A stretch of DNA of 24,853 nt from Ktedonobacterales bacterium. GTDB taxonomy: Bacteria > Chloroflexota > Ktedonobacteria > Ktedonobacterales > JADMIN01. Location of the stretch: NCBI GenBank assembly GCA_025935235.1, contig JAICVT010000011.1, positions 1 to 24,853 on the forward strand, given 5' to 3'. The notes under the pieces are model-generated. The model was not told the origin of the DNA, did not search any database, and worked only from the letters and a program-made list of their open reading frames with translations. Below, piece after piece: positions 7,221-14,067 of the stretch; position 1 is the stretch's first letter, and each line of letters opens with the position of its first letter. Made by a program: the position numbers and the translations under genes.

Positions 7221-8888
7221 ATGCCCGCCACTCCGCAGACGACCGATTCGAGCAGCCTCGCGCTGACAACGCCAGAGCGCCCGTCGCCCGCGCGCGAGAT
7301 GGTCGCCATCCTCGACTACGGCTCGCAGTACTCCCGCCTGATCGCGCGGCGCGTGCGCGAGTGCCACATCTATTGCGAGCTGCTCCCTGCCAGCGTCACG
7401 CTCGACGAACTGCGGCGGCTGGGCGCGCGCGGCGTCATCCTCTCTGGCGGGCCAGATAGCGTCTACGACGAAGGCGCGCGCGCCGTCCAGCAGGCCATCC
7501 TGGAGAGCGATCTACCTGTGCTAGGCATCTGCTATGGCATGCACCTGCTGGCGCATCAGCTTGGGGGGCATGTCGAGCCGCACAAGGGGCGACGCGAGTA
7601 TGGCCCGGCAGAGATCACGCTGGCGCCGGACGCGGCCAGCGCGGACGAGGCCGACCAGGCGCCGCGAACCTTCTTCGCTGGGGTCGAGGATGCGACCGGC
7701 GCGGGCATCCCCGTCTGGATGAGCCACGGCGATAGCGTCGGCGAGCTGCCGCCGGGGTTCAGCGCCATCGCGCGCTCCACCAGCGGCGCGCTGGCCGCCA
7801 TGAGTGACGCGCGCGGTCGCATCGGCATCCAGTTTCATCCCGAAGTCAGCCACACCCCGCAGGGCGCGCAGATGCTCGAAAACTTCCTCTATCGCGTTTG
7901 TGGGCTGGCGCCCAACTGGACGACCGGCGCCTTCATCGAGGAGACAGTGGCACGCATCCAGGCGCAGGTCGGCGCGGAGGGCCGCGTGATCTGCGGGCTA
8001 TCGGGCGGCGTTGATTCGGCGGTGGCGGCGCTGCTCGTGCATCGGGCGATCGGCGACCGGCTGACCTGCATCTTCGTGGATACCGGCTGCATGCGCGCGG
8101 GAGAGCCAGAGCAAGTCGTCGAGACGTTCCGCGCCAACCTGCGCATCCCGCTGGTCGCGGTGGACGCCAGCGAGCGCTTTCTCACGCGGCTGGCGGGCGT
8201 GACCGATCCCGAACAGAAGCGGCGCATCATCGGCGAGGAGTTCGTGCGCGTCTTCGAGGGCGAGGCGGCGAAGCTCCAGGCGCAGGGCGAGGTCGGCTTT
8301 CTGGCGCAGGGGACGCTCTACCCGGACGTGATCGAGAGCGCCAGCGCGCACGACGCCAGCGCCGCACAGAAGATTAAGACGCACCACAACGTCGGTGGGC
8401 TGCCTGAGGGCATGAAGTTCGCGCTGGTCGAGCCGCTGCGCTACCTCTTCAAGGACGAGGCGCGCGAGGTGGGGCGCGAGTTGGGCCTGCCCGAGGATTG
8501 GGTCTGGCGCCATCCGTTCCCCGGCCCTGGGCTGGCGATCCGCGTGATCGGCGAGGTGACGCGCGAGCGGCTGGATACGCTGCGCCACGCCGACGCCATC
8601 TTCATCGAGGAGCTGCGCCGCGCGGGGTTGTATCGCGAGACTGGCCAGGCCTTCGCCGTGCTGACCTCTGTCCAGAGTGTCGGTGTGATGGGCGATGGCC
8701 GCACCTACGCCAGCACGGTCGCGTTGCGCGCCGTCACCACGGGCGACTACATGACAGCGGACTGGACACGTCTGCCCTACGATCTGCTGGGCCGCGTCGC
8801 CAACCGCATCGTGAACGAAGAGCCGCGCATCAATCGCGTGGTCTACGACATCACGAGCAAGCCGCCCGCGACCATCGAATGGGAATAG
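7221..8888 (+). CDS. guaA: GMP synthase (glutamine-hydrolysing)
   Basis: Converts XMP to GMP with ATP and glutamine in the last step of guanine nucleotide synthesis. The 555-residue chain has an N-terminal class I glutamine amidotransferase domain (about 27-220) with GICYGM (nucleophile Cys104) and FHPEVSHT (His206, Glu208). The ATP-pyrophosphatase domain follows, with P-loop SGGVDS at 261-266. The dimerisation domain contains HPFPGPGLAIRV and ends in the invariant YDITSKPPATIEWE. All catalytic residues are present. ATG 7221 is chosen because GGAGAGA (7207-7213) lies 7 nt upstream. The frame stays open to 7071, but those 50 residues are unlike GuaA. About 25 Ser/Thr/Pro-rich residues precede the usual enzyme start. 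Confidence 0.97.
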   Translation: MPATPQTTDSSSLALTTPERPSPAREMVAILDYGSQYSRLIARRVRECHIYCELLPASVTLDELRRLGARGVILSGGPDSVYDEGARAVQQAILESDLPVLGICYGMHLLAHQLGGHVEPHKGRREYGPAEITLAPDAASADEADQAPRTFFAGVEDATGAGIPVWMSHGDSVGELPPGFSAIARSTSGALAAMSDARGRIGIQFHPEVSHTPQGAQMLENFLYRVCGLAPNWTTGAFIEETVARIQAQVGAEGRVICGLSGGVDSAVAALLVHRAIGDRLTCIFVDTGCMRAGEPEQVVETFRANLRIPLVAVDASERFLTRLAGVTDPEQKRRIIGEEFVRVFEGEAAKLQAQGEVGFLAQGTLYPDVIESASAHDASAAQKIKTHHNVGGLPEGMKFALVEPLRYLFKDEAREVGRELGLPEDWVWRHPFPGPGLAIRVIGEVTRERLDTLRHADAIFIEELRRAGLYRETGQAFAVLTSVQSVGVMGDGRTYASTVALRAVTTGDYMTADWTRLPYDLLGRVANRIVNEEPRINRVVYDITSKPPATIEWE

Positions 8889-8912
8889 CCGCGTGTCGCC
8901 GCGTGTCGCCGC
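8888..8912. repeat. 10-bp tandem duplication after guaA
   Basis: GCCGCGTGTC occurs twice in tandem (8888-8897, 8898-8907), followed by half a copy. It starts on the last base of the guaA stop codon and lies before the start at 8952. Confidence 0.7.
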
Positions 8913-8951
8913 TTGATCCACATGAGCCGCATGGCAAGAGAATAGAGACGC

Positions 8952-9797
8952 ATGGGAAACGACCACTCGAACGACGATTGGGATCAATTTGACTCAGCGC
9001 ATTGGAATGTCGCGTCGGATAGCGATGAGAGCGGTGCGGCTGATCGCCCATCGAGCGGCGATGAGGACGCGCACTACAGCGATGGCTTCCTGCGCCCGGC
9101 GCTGGCGGATGTGGACGACGAGGCGCCCACGACGCGCCAGGCGGGCGATGGCCGCTGGGTGACGCAGGGCGGCGTGCTGCGCTGGCAGGCCAACGACGCG
9201 CACGAATCGAGCGACGATGAGGGAACCGAGACGCCGCTGCGCGAGGCGGCGGAGTCCTCGTGGGCCGCCGATGACCTCCAATTGCCACTGGGCGCGCCGG
9301 CAGCGACCCGTCTGCGCGCCGTGCGCGCGTGGCTGGCGCGTCGCCGCCTGCGCGAGACGGAGCTGATCGGCGCGCTCCTGCTGGAGCGGCGGCGTCTGGC
9401 GGGCCACCCGGCGGATGATGACGAATCAGCGGCCATCTCGGAGCCGAGCGATCCGAATGACCCGCTGGCGCTGGCGCTGACCGAGGCGCAGGCCGCCGCT
9501 GACGAGTATGAGACGCTTCTGGCGCTGCTGGCGGAGACGCGCGCGCATGTGGGGCCGCAGTCGGCGCTGGTGGAGTATTATCTGGCCATCACCGAGCGGC
9601 TGGCGGCGCTCGCGGCCCAGCCCGCCGCGCCCGCCGACTTCGCCAGCGCCGCGCTCTTCGCTGAGATCGAGCGGCCACCCGCCAGCGGCGGGCCCACGCC
9701 ACCGCAGCGCAGCGAGTGGGAGGGACGCGCGGGCGCGACGCTGGCCACCCGCAGGCGCGTGGAGCAGGTGACAGCCACCGAGCCAGACGACGACTGA
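8952..9797 (+). CDS. Hypothetical acidic protein with central helical region
   Basis: A 281-residue protein that I do not recognise. Residues 1-110 are strongly acidic and low in complexity (many Asp, Glu, Ser), with one patch reading GRWVTQGGVLRWQA. Residues about 120-235 are Ala/Leu/Arg/Glu-rich and probably alpha-helical or coiled-coil (ARRRLRETELIGALLLERRR; AAADEYETLLALLAETRAHV). The C-terminus is Pro/Ser-rich and ends in Asp residues. No signal peptide or membrane segment is seen, so it is likely cytosolic. It follows guaA by 63 nt and precedes a likely terminator, so it may share the guaA transcript. Third-position G/C bias supports coding. Confidence 0.7.
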   Translation: MGNDHSNDDWDQFDSAHWNVASDSDESGAADRPSSGDEDAHYSDGFLRPALADVDDEAPTTRQAGDGRWVTQGGVLRWQANDAHESSDDEGTETPLREAAESSWAADDLQLPLGAPAATRLRAVRAWLARRRLRETELIGALLLERRRLAGHPADDDESAAISEPSDPNDPLALALTEAQAAADEYETLLALLAETRAHVGPQSALVEYYLAITERLAALAAQPAAPADFASAALFAEIERPPASGGPTPPQRSEWEGRAGATLATRRRVEQVTATEPDDD

Positions 9798-9820
9798 CAC
9801 CCAGATCAACCTTTCCCCAA

Positions 9821-9848
9821 CCCTTCTCCCATACAGAGAGGGGCTTTT
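9821..9848 (+). terminator. Intrinsic terminator-like hairpin (repeat family copy B)
   Basis: CCCTTCTC (9821-9828) pairs with GAGAGGGG (9836-9843), with one T-G wobble and a 7-nt loop. CTTTT follows (9844-9848). It lies 24 nt after the stop of the acidic hypothetical protein. The short T-run makes it the best intrinsic-terminator candidate in the window. Confidence 0.6.
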
Positions 9849-9944
9849 GGCATTCTTTGGTCCGCTCGCAACTCGGCAAGGAATCCGCTTTGGGTGTGGG
9901 CAGGCGCCGCTGTCGTTCCGTCGCGCCGCTGGAGGCTCCCGCCG

Positions 9945-10559
9945 ATGGCCCGCCGCCGAACGTCCGCCCGTCGCGCACGTCTTCGCCGGAGGCGCATGCT
10001 CGTGGCGCTGCTGGTCGGGGCTGCCGCGCTCTCGCTGCTCCTCGCTCCGCTGGCGGCGCTGGGGCGACAGGCGGTGGGCGCGCTGGCTGGTCAGCCGACG
10101 TTGCCCGCGCTGGCTGGCCTGTGTGTGCTTGGCGCGCTGGTTGGGGCGCCGATCCTCCACGCGTGGCCACGCATCGGGCGGTTTTTCAGCGCAACGCCAA
10201 CGCTCGATGTCCTGCGCGCACTGACGCCCACACGCTTCGAGCTGGCCGTTGGCGATTGGCTGCGGACGTGCGGCTACCGCGATGTGCGCCATACGGGCGG
10301 CGCTGGCGACCTCGCGGCAGACTTGACCTGTCGTGATGCGCGCGGCGCGCGGGTGGTCGTCCAGTGCAAACGCTATCGGGCGGGCTGCGCGGTCACGTCG
10401 CCAGAGATGCAGCAATTCATTGGCATGATCTACGCCCACCACCACGCCGACTACGGCATCTATGTGACTACCTCGACCTTCACGCGCCCGGCCAGCGTGC
10501 TCGCCCAACAGCACGGCATCCGCCTGCTCGATGGCGCCGCCCTGGCTGCCCGGCTCTGA
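9945..10559 (+). CDS. Membrane-tethered Mrr-like restriction endonuclease domain protein
   Basis: A 204-residue protein. After a very basic N-terminus (MARRRTSARRARLRRRR) come two hydrophobic helices at about 18-40 and 52-72, then a cytosolic PD-(D/E)xK domain of the Mrr_cat/restriction_endonuc_4 kind. Key residues are Glu99 in TPTRFELAV, Asp122 in TGGAGDLAADL, and Gln140-x-Lys142 in VVVQCKRY. The end (HGIRLLDGAALAARL) matches the usual last helix of this domain. All expected active-site residues are present, so it could cut DNA. Many membrane-anchored homologues have unknown roles, and no methylase or specificity subunit is nearby. ATG 9945 follows GGAGG (9931-9935) by 9 nt; an upstream in-frame start at 9894 lacks support. 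Confidence 0.82.
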   Translation: MARRRTSARRARLRRRRMLVALLVGAAALSLLLAPLAALGRQAVGALAGQPTLPALAGLCVLGALVGAPILHAWPRIGRFFSATPTLDVLRALTPTRFELAVGDWLRTCGYRDVRHTGGAGDLAADLTCRDARGARVVVQCKRYRAGCAVTSPEMQQFIGMIYAHHHADYGIYVTTSTFTRPASVLAQQHGIRLLDGAALAARL

Positions 10560-10743
10560 TCTCAGCGCCGCTGTTGGCGAGCCGCCTGACCTGAACCATC
10601 GGGACAATGCCGGGAATCTGGTTTTTACGACCGATTTCCGCTCGGTCTACGCCACCATCCTCGAAGGCTGGCTCGGCGCGCCCGCGCAGGCCAACCTGGG
10701 CGGCGACTTCAGCTCGCAGGCCTTCATCCAGGCAGTCAGTTGA
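10558..10743 (+). pseudogene. C-terminal remnant of a DUF1501-family protein
   Basis: This frame, which is open upstream only within the nuclease gene, encodes about 61 residues ending at TGA 10741-10743. Its core, LVFTTDFRSVYATILEGWLG followed by GGDF, is the typical C-terminus of DUF1501 proteins (TAT-exported, sulfatase-like, normally about 400 residues or more). The rest of such a protein is missing: the frame collides with the end of the nuclease gene. No SD or credible start was found. It is therefore best read as a deletion remnant fused to the 3' side of the nuclease gene, or a mobile 3' fragment. The DUF1501 identification rests on remembered family sequence. Confidence 0.6.
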
Positions 10744-10762
10744 GGACGTGAACCTCATCCCA

Positions 10763-10790
10763 CCGCTTCCCCATTGCGGCGGGAGAGGGG
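10763..10790 (+). repeat. Degenerate hairpin (repeat family copy C)
   Basis: The right arm GGGAGAGGGG (10781-10790) followed by CTGGG matches the other copies, but the left arm (CGCTTCCCC) is degraded. It lies 20 nt after the DUF1501 remnant, again at a gene 3' end. Confidence 0.4.
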
Positions 10791-10821
10791 CTGGGTCAGT
10801 CTGTCAATTGAGGGAGCGGCG

Positions 10822-10830
10822 TGGTAAACT
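10822..10830 (+). promoter_or_regulatory. Possible extended -10 promoter for the membrane protein gene
   Basis: TGG-TAAACT (10822-10830) resembles an extended -10. TGTCAA, 17 nt upstream at 10802-10807, is a weak -35. The predicted leader is about 80 nt. Confidence 0.3.
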
Positions 10831-10918
10831 CGCTCCTGGACAGGCAGCGAGGCGGGCGGGCTGGCAGAACACTCTTCTACAATACGTGATCATTCCGCGG
10901 AAGTGAGAATGCGCAGCA

Positions 10919-11599
10919 ATGCACACGGCTACACGGATATCCACCATCTTTGCCGTGCTGTGTCTGGGAATCAGCGCTACCCTCACCGTGGTCAATTCCT
11001 TTGTTGATCTTGAGGCTGGGCAATGTACCTCGGAGTGCTGGGTTACAAGTTACAGCGCCTCGATCTTCCTTCTGGACTTCTCGGGGGTCTTCAGCCTCAT
11101 CGTGCTTGGCCTCCTGGTGGCTGTCCAAGCAGGGCGACAGCATGCGACGGCAGCTGGGATGGCGTTCCTGGCGCTCATTGCGCTGAGTATCTGGGGTGCG
11201 CTTGACATCGCCACTTTGAATGCCCTGCGTTTTGTCGTGGACCAATATCCTGTGCTCATCTGGCCACGATCAGTGGCTCCTGCCATACTACTGGCTCTCG
11301 CCCCACTCCCTGGACTGGCGCTATCGCTCAACCCTTTTCCGCATGCTTCCTCTGCGCCCGTCAGGGTCCTTGCCAGGGTTGCCCTGGCAAGCTTGCTGCT
11401 AGCCTGCGCCTCGCTCTCGTTCTTCGAACTACTCTGGAGACAACTGAACGGACCGACTGCTCCGGCAGACGCTCCCCAACTACTTGGGGCTATCGCGCTC
11501 TACGTAGTATGCTGGCTTGTGGGCGCCACTGTCCTGAGCGTAAGCCTGCTCAGACATGACGTAGCGCCAGCATCTGTGGAAAGATGGGCAGACTTGTGA
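10919..11599 (+). CDS. Hypothetical multi-pass membrane protein
   Basis: A 226-residue, very hydrophobic protein with about six membrane helices (near 8-28, 46-70, 78-100, 118-138, 150-172 and 187-211). There are two closely spaced Cys in the first outer loop (QCTSEC, 36-40) and a short polar tail. I recognise no family. Codon use differs from the surroundings: in the first 30 codons 19 end in G or C, against 26 of 30 at the start of guaA. This suggests later acquisition or relaxed selection. The start ATG 10919 has only a modest purine-rich sequence upstream (AAGTGAG, 10901-10907). The gene converges on the response-regulator gene, whose stop is 45 nt beyond. Confidence 0.65.
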   Translation: MHTATRISTIFAVLCLGISATLTVVNSFVDLEAGQCTSECWVTSYSASIFLLDFSGVFSLIVLGLLVAVQAGRQHATAAGMAFLALIALSIWGALDIATLNALRFVVDQYPVLIWPRSVAPAILLALAPLPGLALSLNPFPHASSAPVRVLARVALASLLLACASLSFFELLWRQLNGPTAPADAPQLLGAIALYVVCWLVGATVLSVSLLRHDVAPASVERWADL

Positions 11600-11644
11600 T
11601 GCCTGACGTACTCATGGCTGTGCTTTAGAGCTACTGTCACGCGG

Positions 11645-12850
11645 TTACATCACCAGCTCCAGCAGCTCTGGCTCATGCACGGCGATGCTGGCATCGAGCT
11701 GACGCGGCTCCAGGTCGGCGGGCGCGACGACCACCAGCGCGGGCGAGCCGGGCCGCAGCCCGACCAGTCGGATGAGCGCCTGCTCGCCACTGGCGCTGAA
11801 GCGCGCCTCACGCGGCGCGCCCCACTGACCCACCTGCGCCGCGCGGGCAAACGCCACGAAGCCCTGTATAAGATGCGTCAGGGCTGCCTCTGGGGTCGGT
11901 GGCTGGCGGGTCTGGGCGAGCGCGACGATGGCGCCATCCGGGCGCACAAGCGCCACCACACAGGGCCGCGCGATGGCCGCCGCCAGCGAGGCCAACGTGC
12001 GCTGCGGATCGCGCACGGGCATTTGTGAGACAGAGGACGGGGCAGAGGCGGGCGCCAGCGACGACGTGATCGGCGCACGCGCCACGCTGGGTCCAGCGGT
12101 CGGCGGACGCAGCGCGGCGGCTCCCGGCGTGGCGGCGGCCAGCCCGGTGTCGCGCTTGAGCAATGCGTCGAAGATCAGCGCGGAGACAGGCTGGGTCACG
12201 TTGCGCTCGACATGCTCTGGCATCGGCGCGGGGGTCGCCAGTTGGGCGGGAGCCGCGCACATGGCGAAGAACGCCTGCTCGCCCCGCAGGGCGCCGAAGG
12301 CGGCTGAGATCAGGTCGCCATGCTCGAACACCAGCAGTCCCATCTGGTCGCCGACCTGCGCCTGCATCGCCATATCGCGGCGCGAGAGACTGATGACCTG
12401 CGCGATCTCCAGGACATCAAAACTTGTGGCGCCTGCCTGGGCTGGCGTTTCGAGCGCCCTGCGCAGCTCGCGCTTGAGCGCCGCAAGATCGAAGGGCTTC
12501 TCCAGATAGGCGGCGACGCCGCTGCGGAAAGCCTCTTGCCGGACGCTGGGTGAGCCAAACGCGGTCATCATAATGACGCGCGTCTGCGGGCGCTGCTCGC
12601 GCAGCCAGCTCAACAGCTGGAAGCCGTCCATGCCGGGCATCTGGATGTCACTAATGACGCAGTCATAAGCGGCGTCGGCCATGCGGCGGCGCGCGTCCTC
12701 GGCGGTCAGCGCGCCATCAGCGGCGTATTGCTCGCGGCGCAGCGAGGTGACGAGGCTCCAGTTCAGATTCTCCTCGTCATCAACCACGAGCACCCGTGTC
12801 ACGCGCGGCGCTCCGGTCAGTCCGCCCGAACCTGTTTGTGACATCCCCAT
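11645..12850 (-). CDS. Response regulator: REC + PATAN (DUF4388) + roadblock-like domain
   Basis: A 401-residue protein. Residues about 15-130 form a receiver domain with acidic pair Asp24-Asp25, phospho-acceptor Asp68 (VISDIQMPGMDG), Thr96 and Lys118 (EKPFD). Residues about 143-215 (FDVLEIAQVISLSRRDMAMQ, then LLVFEHGDLISAAFG and ALRGEQAFF) fit the PATAN/DUF4388 domain. After a Pro/Ala/Ser linker, about 285-395 looks like a roadblock/LC7 domain (VVALVRPDGAIVALA, ALIRLVGLRPGSPALVVVA). There is no DNA-binding domain, so output is probably by protein contact, perhaps with a small GTPase as for other roadblock proteins. ATG 12850 sits 1 nt after the kinase stop, with AAGGTGAG overlapping the kinase's last codons; GTG 12859 is too close to its SD. 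Confidence 0.85.
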   Translation of the reverse strand: MGMSQTGSGGLTGAPRVTRVLVVDDEENLNWSLVTSLRREQYAADGALTAEDARRRMADAAYDCVISDIQMPGMDGFQLLSWLREQRPQTRVIMMTAFGSPSVRQEAFRSGVAAYLEKPFDLAALKRELRRALETPAQAGATSFDVLEIAQVISLSRRDMAMQAQVGDQMGLLVFEHGDLISAAFGALRGEQAFFAMCAAPAQLATPAPMPEHVERNVTQPVSALIFDALLKRDTGLAAATPGAAALRPPTAGPSVARAPITSSLAPASAPSSVSQMPVRDPQRTLASLAAAIARPCVVALVRPDGAIVALAQTRQPPTPEAALTHLIQGFVAFARAAQVGQWGAPREARFSASGEQALIRLVGLRPGSPALVVVAPADLEPRQLDASIAVHEPELLELVM

Positions 12851-12851
12851 G

Positions 12852-13865
12852 TTACTCACCTTCCGGCGGCGCTAGTGGGCTGGTCGCCACTTCATCCAGT
12901 CGCTCGCTGGCAACACTCTCGATCAATGGAAAGGTAATCGAAACGAGCGAGCCACGTCCCGGCGCGCTCGTCATCCGCATGCGCGCCTGATGCTGGCTGA
13001 CGATGCTGCGTACCACCATCAGCCCTAGCCCCATGCCGCCGGGCTTGCTGCTCTGGCCGGGGCGCATCGCCACCTGCATGCGCTCGGTTGACATGCCCAC
13101 GCCGTTGTCCTCGACCTGGATGACCGTGCGACCGTGCGGGTCGAGCCGGGCGCGCAGCGTCAGTGTGCCGCCATCTGGCATCGCCTGCAATGCGTTCATC
13201 ACCAGATTGACGAGCATCTGCTGAATCAGGTCCGGGTCGGCGCGGATCGGAGCGGCGCGCGCTGTGATATGGGTGACGATCGAGATGCCACGCCGCGCGG
13301 CCTCCGGCTCAAACATTAAAGCTACGCGGTCGAGCGCCATGCTCGGCTCCAGGCGGCGCATCGGCTGCGCGCGCAGCCGCGCGACCTGCGACATCGAGGC
13401 CAGCAGGCGGCTCAGCCGGTCAATCTCGCCCGTCAGTCGCTTGACATACGCCTGCCCGGTCTCATCCAGCGCCACCGCTTCATCCAGCCCCTGTGCCAGC
13501 GCGCGCATCGCCGAGAGCGGATTGCGTACCTCGTGGACGATCAGCGACATCACGCGCTCGATGGTCGCCTGTTCTTCCTGCGCGCGCACGACGCGGATCA
13601 GTCCGGTGGGAAGCCGAAAGGTGTTGATCGTCAGCACATAGCTGGCATGGTCGAGCGTGAACGAGGCGATGCTCTGCCGCTCCAGCGCGGCGATGACCTC
13701 CTCGCCGAGCACATCATACGCGCTCTGCCCGGTCAGCGCGTCGGCGCCCGCGTCGCCCGTGAGCGCGTTGCGCTCGTCTGACGCCAGTATGCGCCAGCGC
13801 TCATCAACGACCATATAGCCCGCGTCGTCGCGGCTGCGCAACTCCTCGGCCAGTACGTCTGCCAT
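12852..13865 (-). CDS. Soluble PAS-domain sensor histidine kinase
   Basis: About 337 residues with no membrane segment. A PAS-like sensor (about 10-95: GYMVVDERWRILASDERN) is followed by HisKA with the phospho-acceptor His111 in LIVHEVRNPLSAM, then an HATPase domain with the N box (QQMLVNLVMNALQAMPDGG), G1 (EDNGVGM) and G2 (GGMGLGLMVV). All catalytic motifs are intact. Its stop TAA (12852-12854) is one base before the start of the response regulator, so the two are translationally coupled and surely partners. ATG 13865 is preceded by GGAAG at 7 nt; a GTG at 13898 is the longer alternative. The signal sensed is unknown and must be cytosolic or delivered by a partner. Confidence 0.9.
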   Translation of the reverse strand: MADVLAEELRSRDDAGYMVVDERWRILASDERNALTGDAGADALTGQSAYDVLGEEVIAALERQSIASFTLDHASYVLTINTFRLPTGLIRVVRAQEEQATIERVMSLIVHEVRNPLSAMRALAQGLDEAVALDETGQAYVKRLTGEIDRLSRLLASMSQVARLRAQPMRRLEPSMALDRVALMFEPEAARRGISIVTHITARAAPIRADPDLIQQMLVNLVMNALQAMPDGGTLTLRARLDPHGRTVIQVEDNGVGMSTERMQVAMRPGQSSKPGGMGLGLMVVRSIVSQHQARMRMTSAPGRGSLVSITFPLIESVASERLDEVATSPLAPPEGE

Positions 13866-13974
13866 CTGCTCGCTTCCACTCGCCACTCTAAGCCACACAC
13901 CAGATTACGCGCCTGCCATGCACAAGGTATTCACTGGTCTAGACGGATGACGCGGCGCGGAGTATTCGCGAGCG

Positions 13975-14058
13975 GTGAGACGACCGATGAGACGACCGGT
14001 GAGACGACCGATGAGACGACCGATGAGATGGGCGATGAGATGGGCGATGAGATGGGCG
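13975..14058. repeat. Tandem array of seven 12-bp units in two subtypes
   Basis: Units 1-4 (13975-14022) read RTGAGACGACCG with G, A, G, A as first base. Units 5-7 (14023-14058) are three identical copies of ATGAGATGGGCG. The array ends 9 bp before the lipid-kinase stop codon (minus strand) and lies between that gene and the histidine kinase. It is a minisatellite; the frame through it (MRRP/MRWA repeats) is not a gene. Confidence 0.92.
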
Positions 14059-14067
14059 AGGCGACGC

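Noticed and set aside
13975..14058. CRISPR array
   Set aside because: Units are 12 bp and directly adjacent with no spacers, and no cas gene is present. It is a minisatellite.
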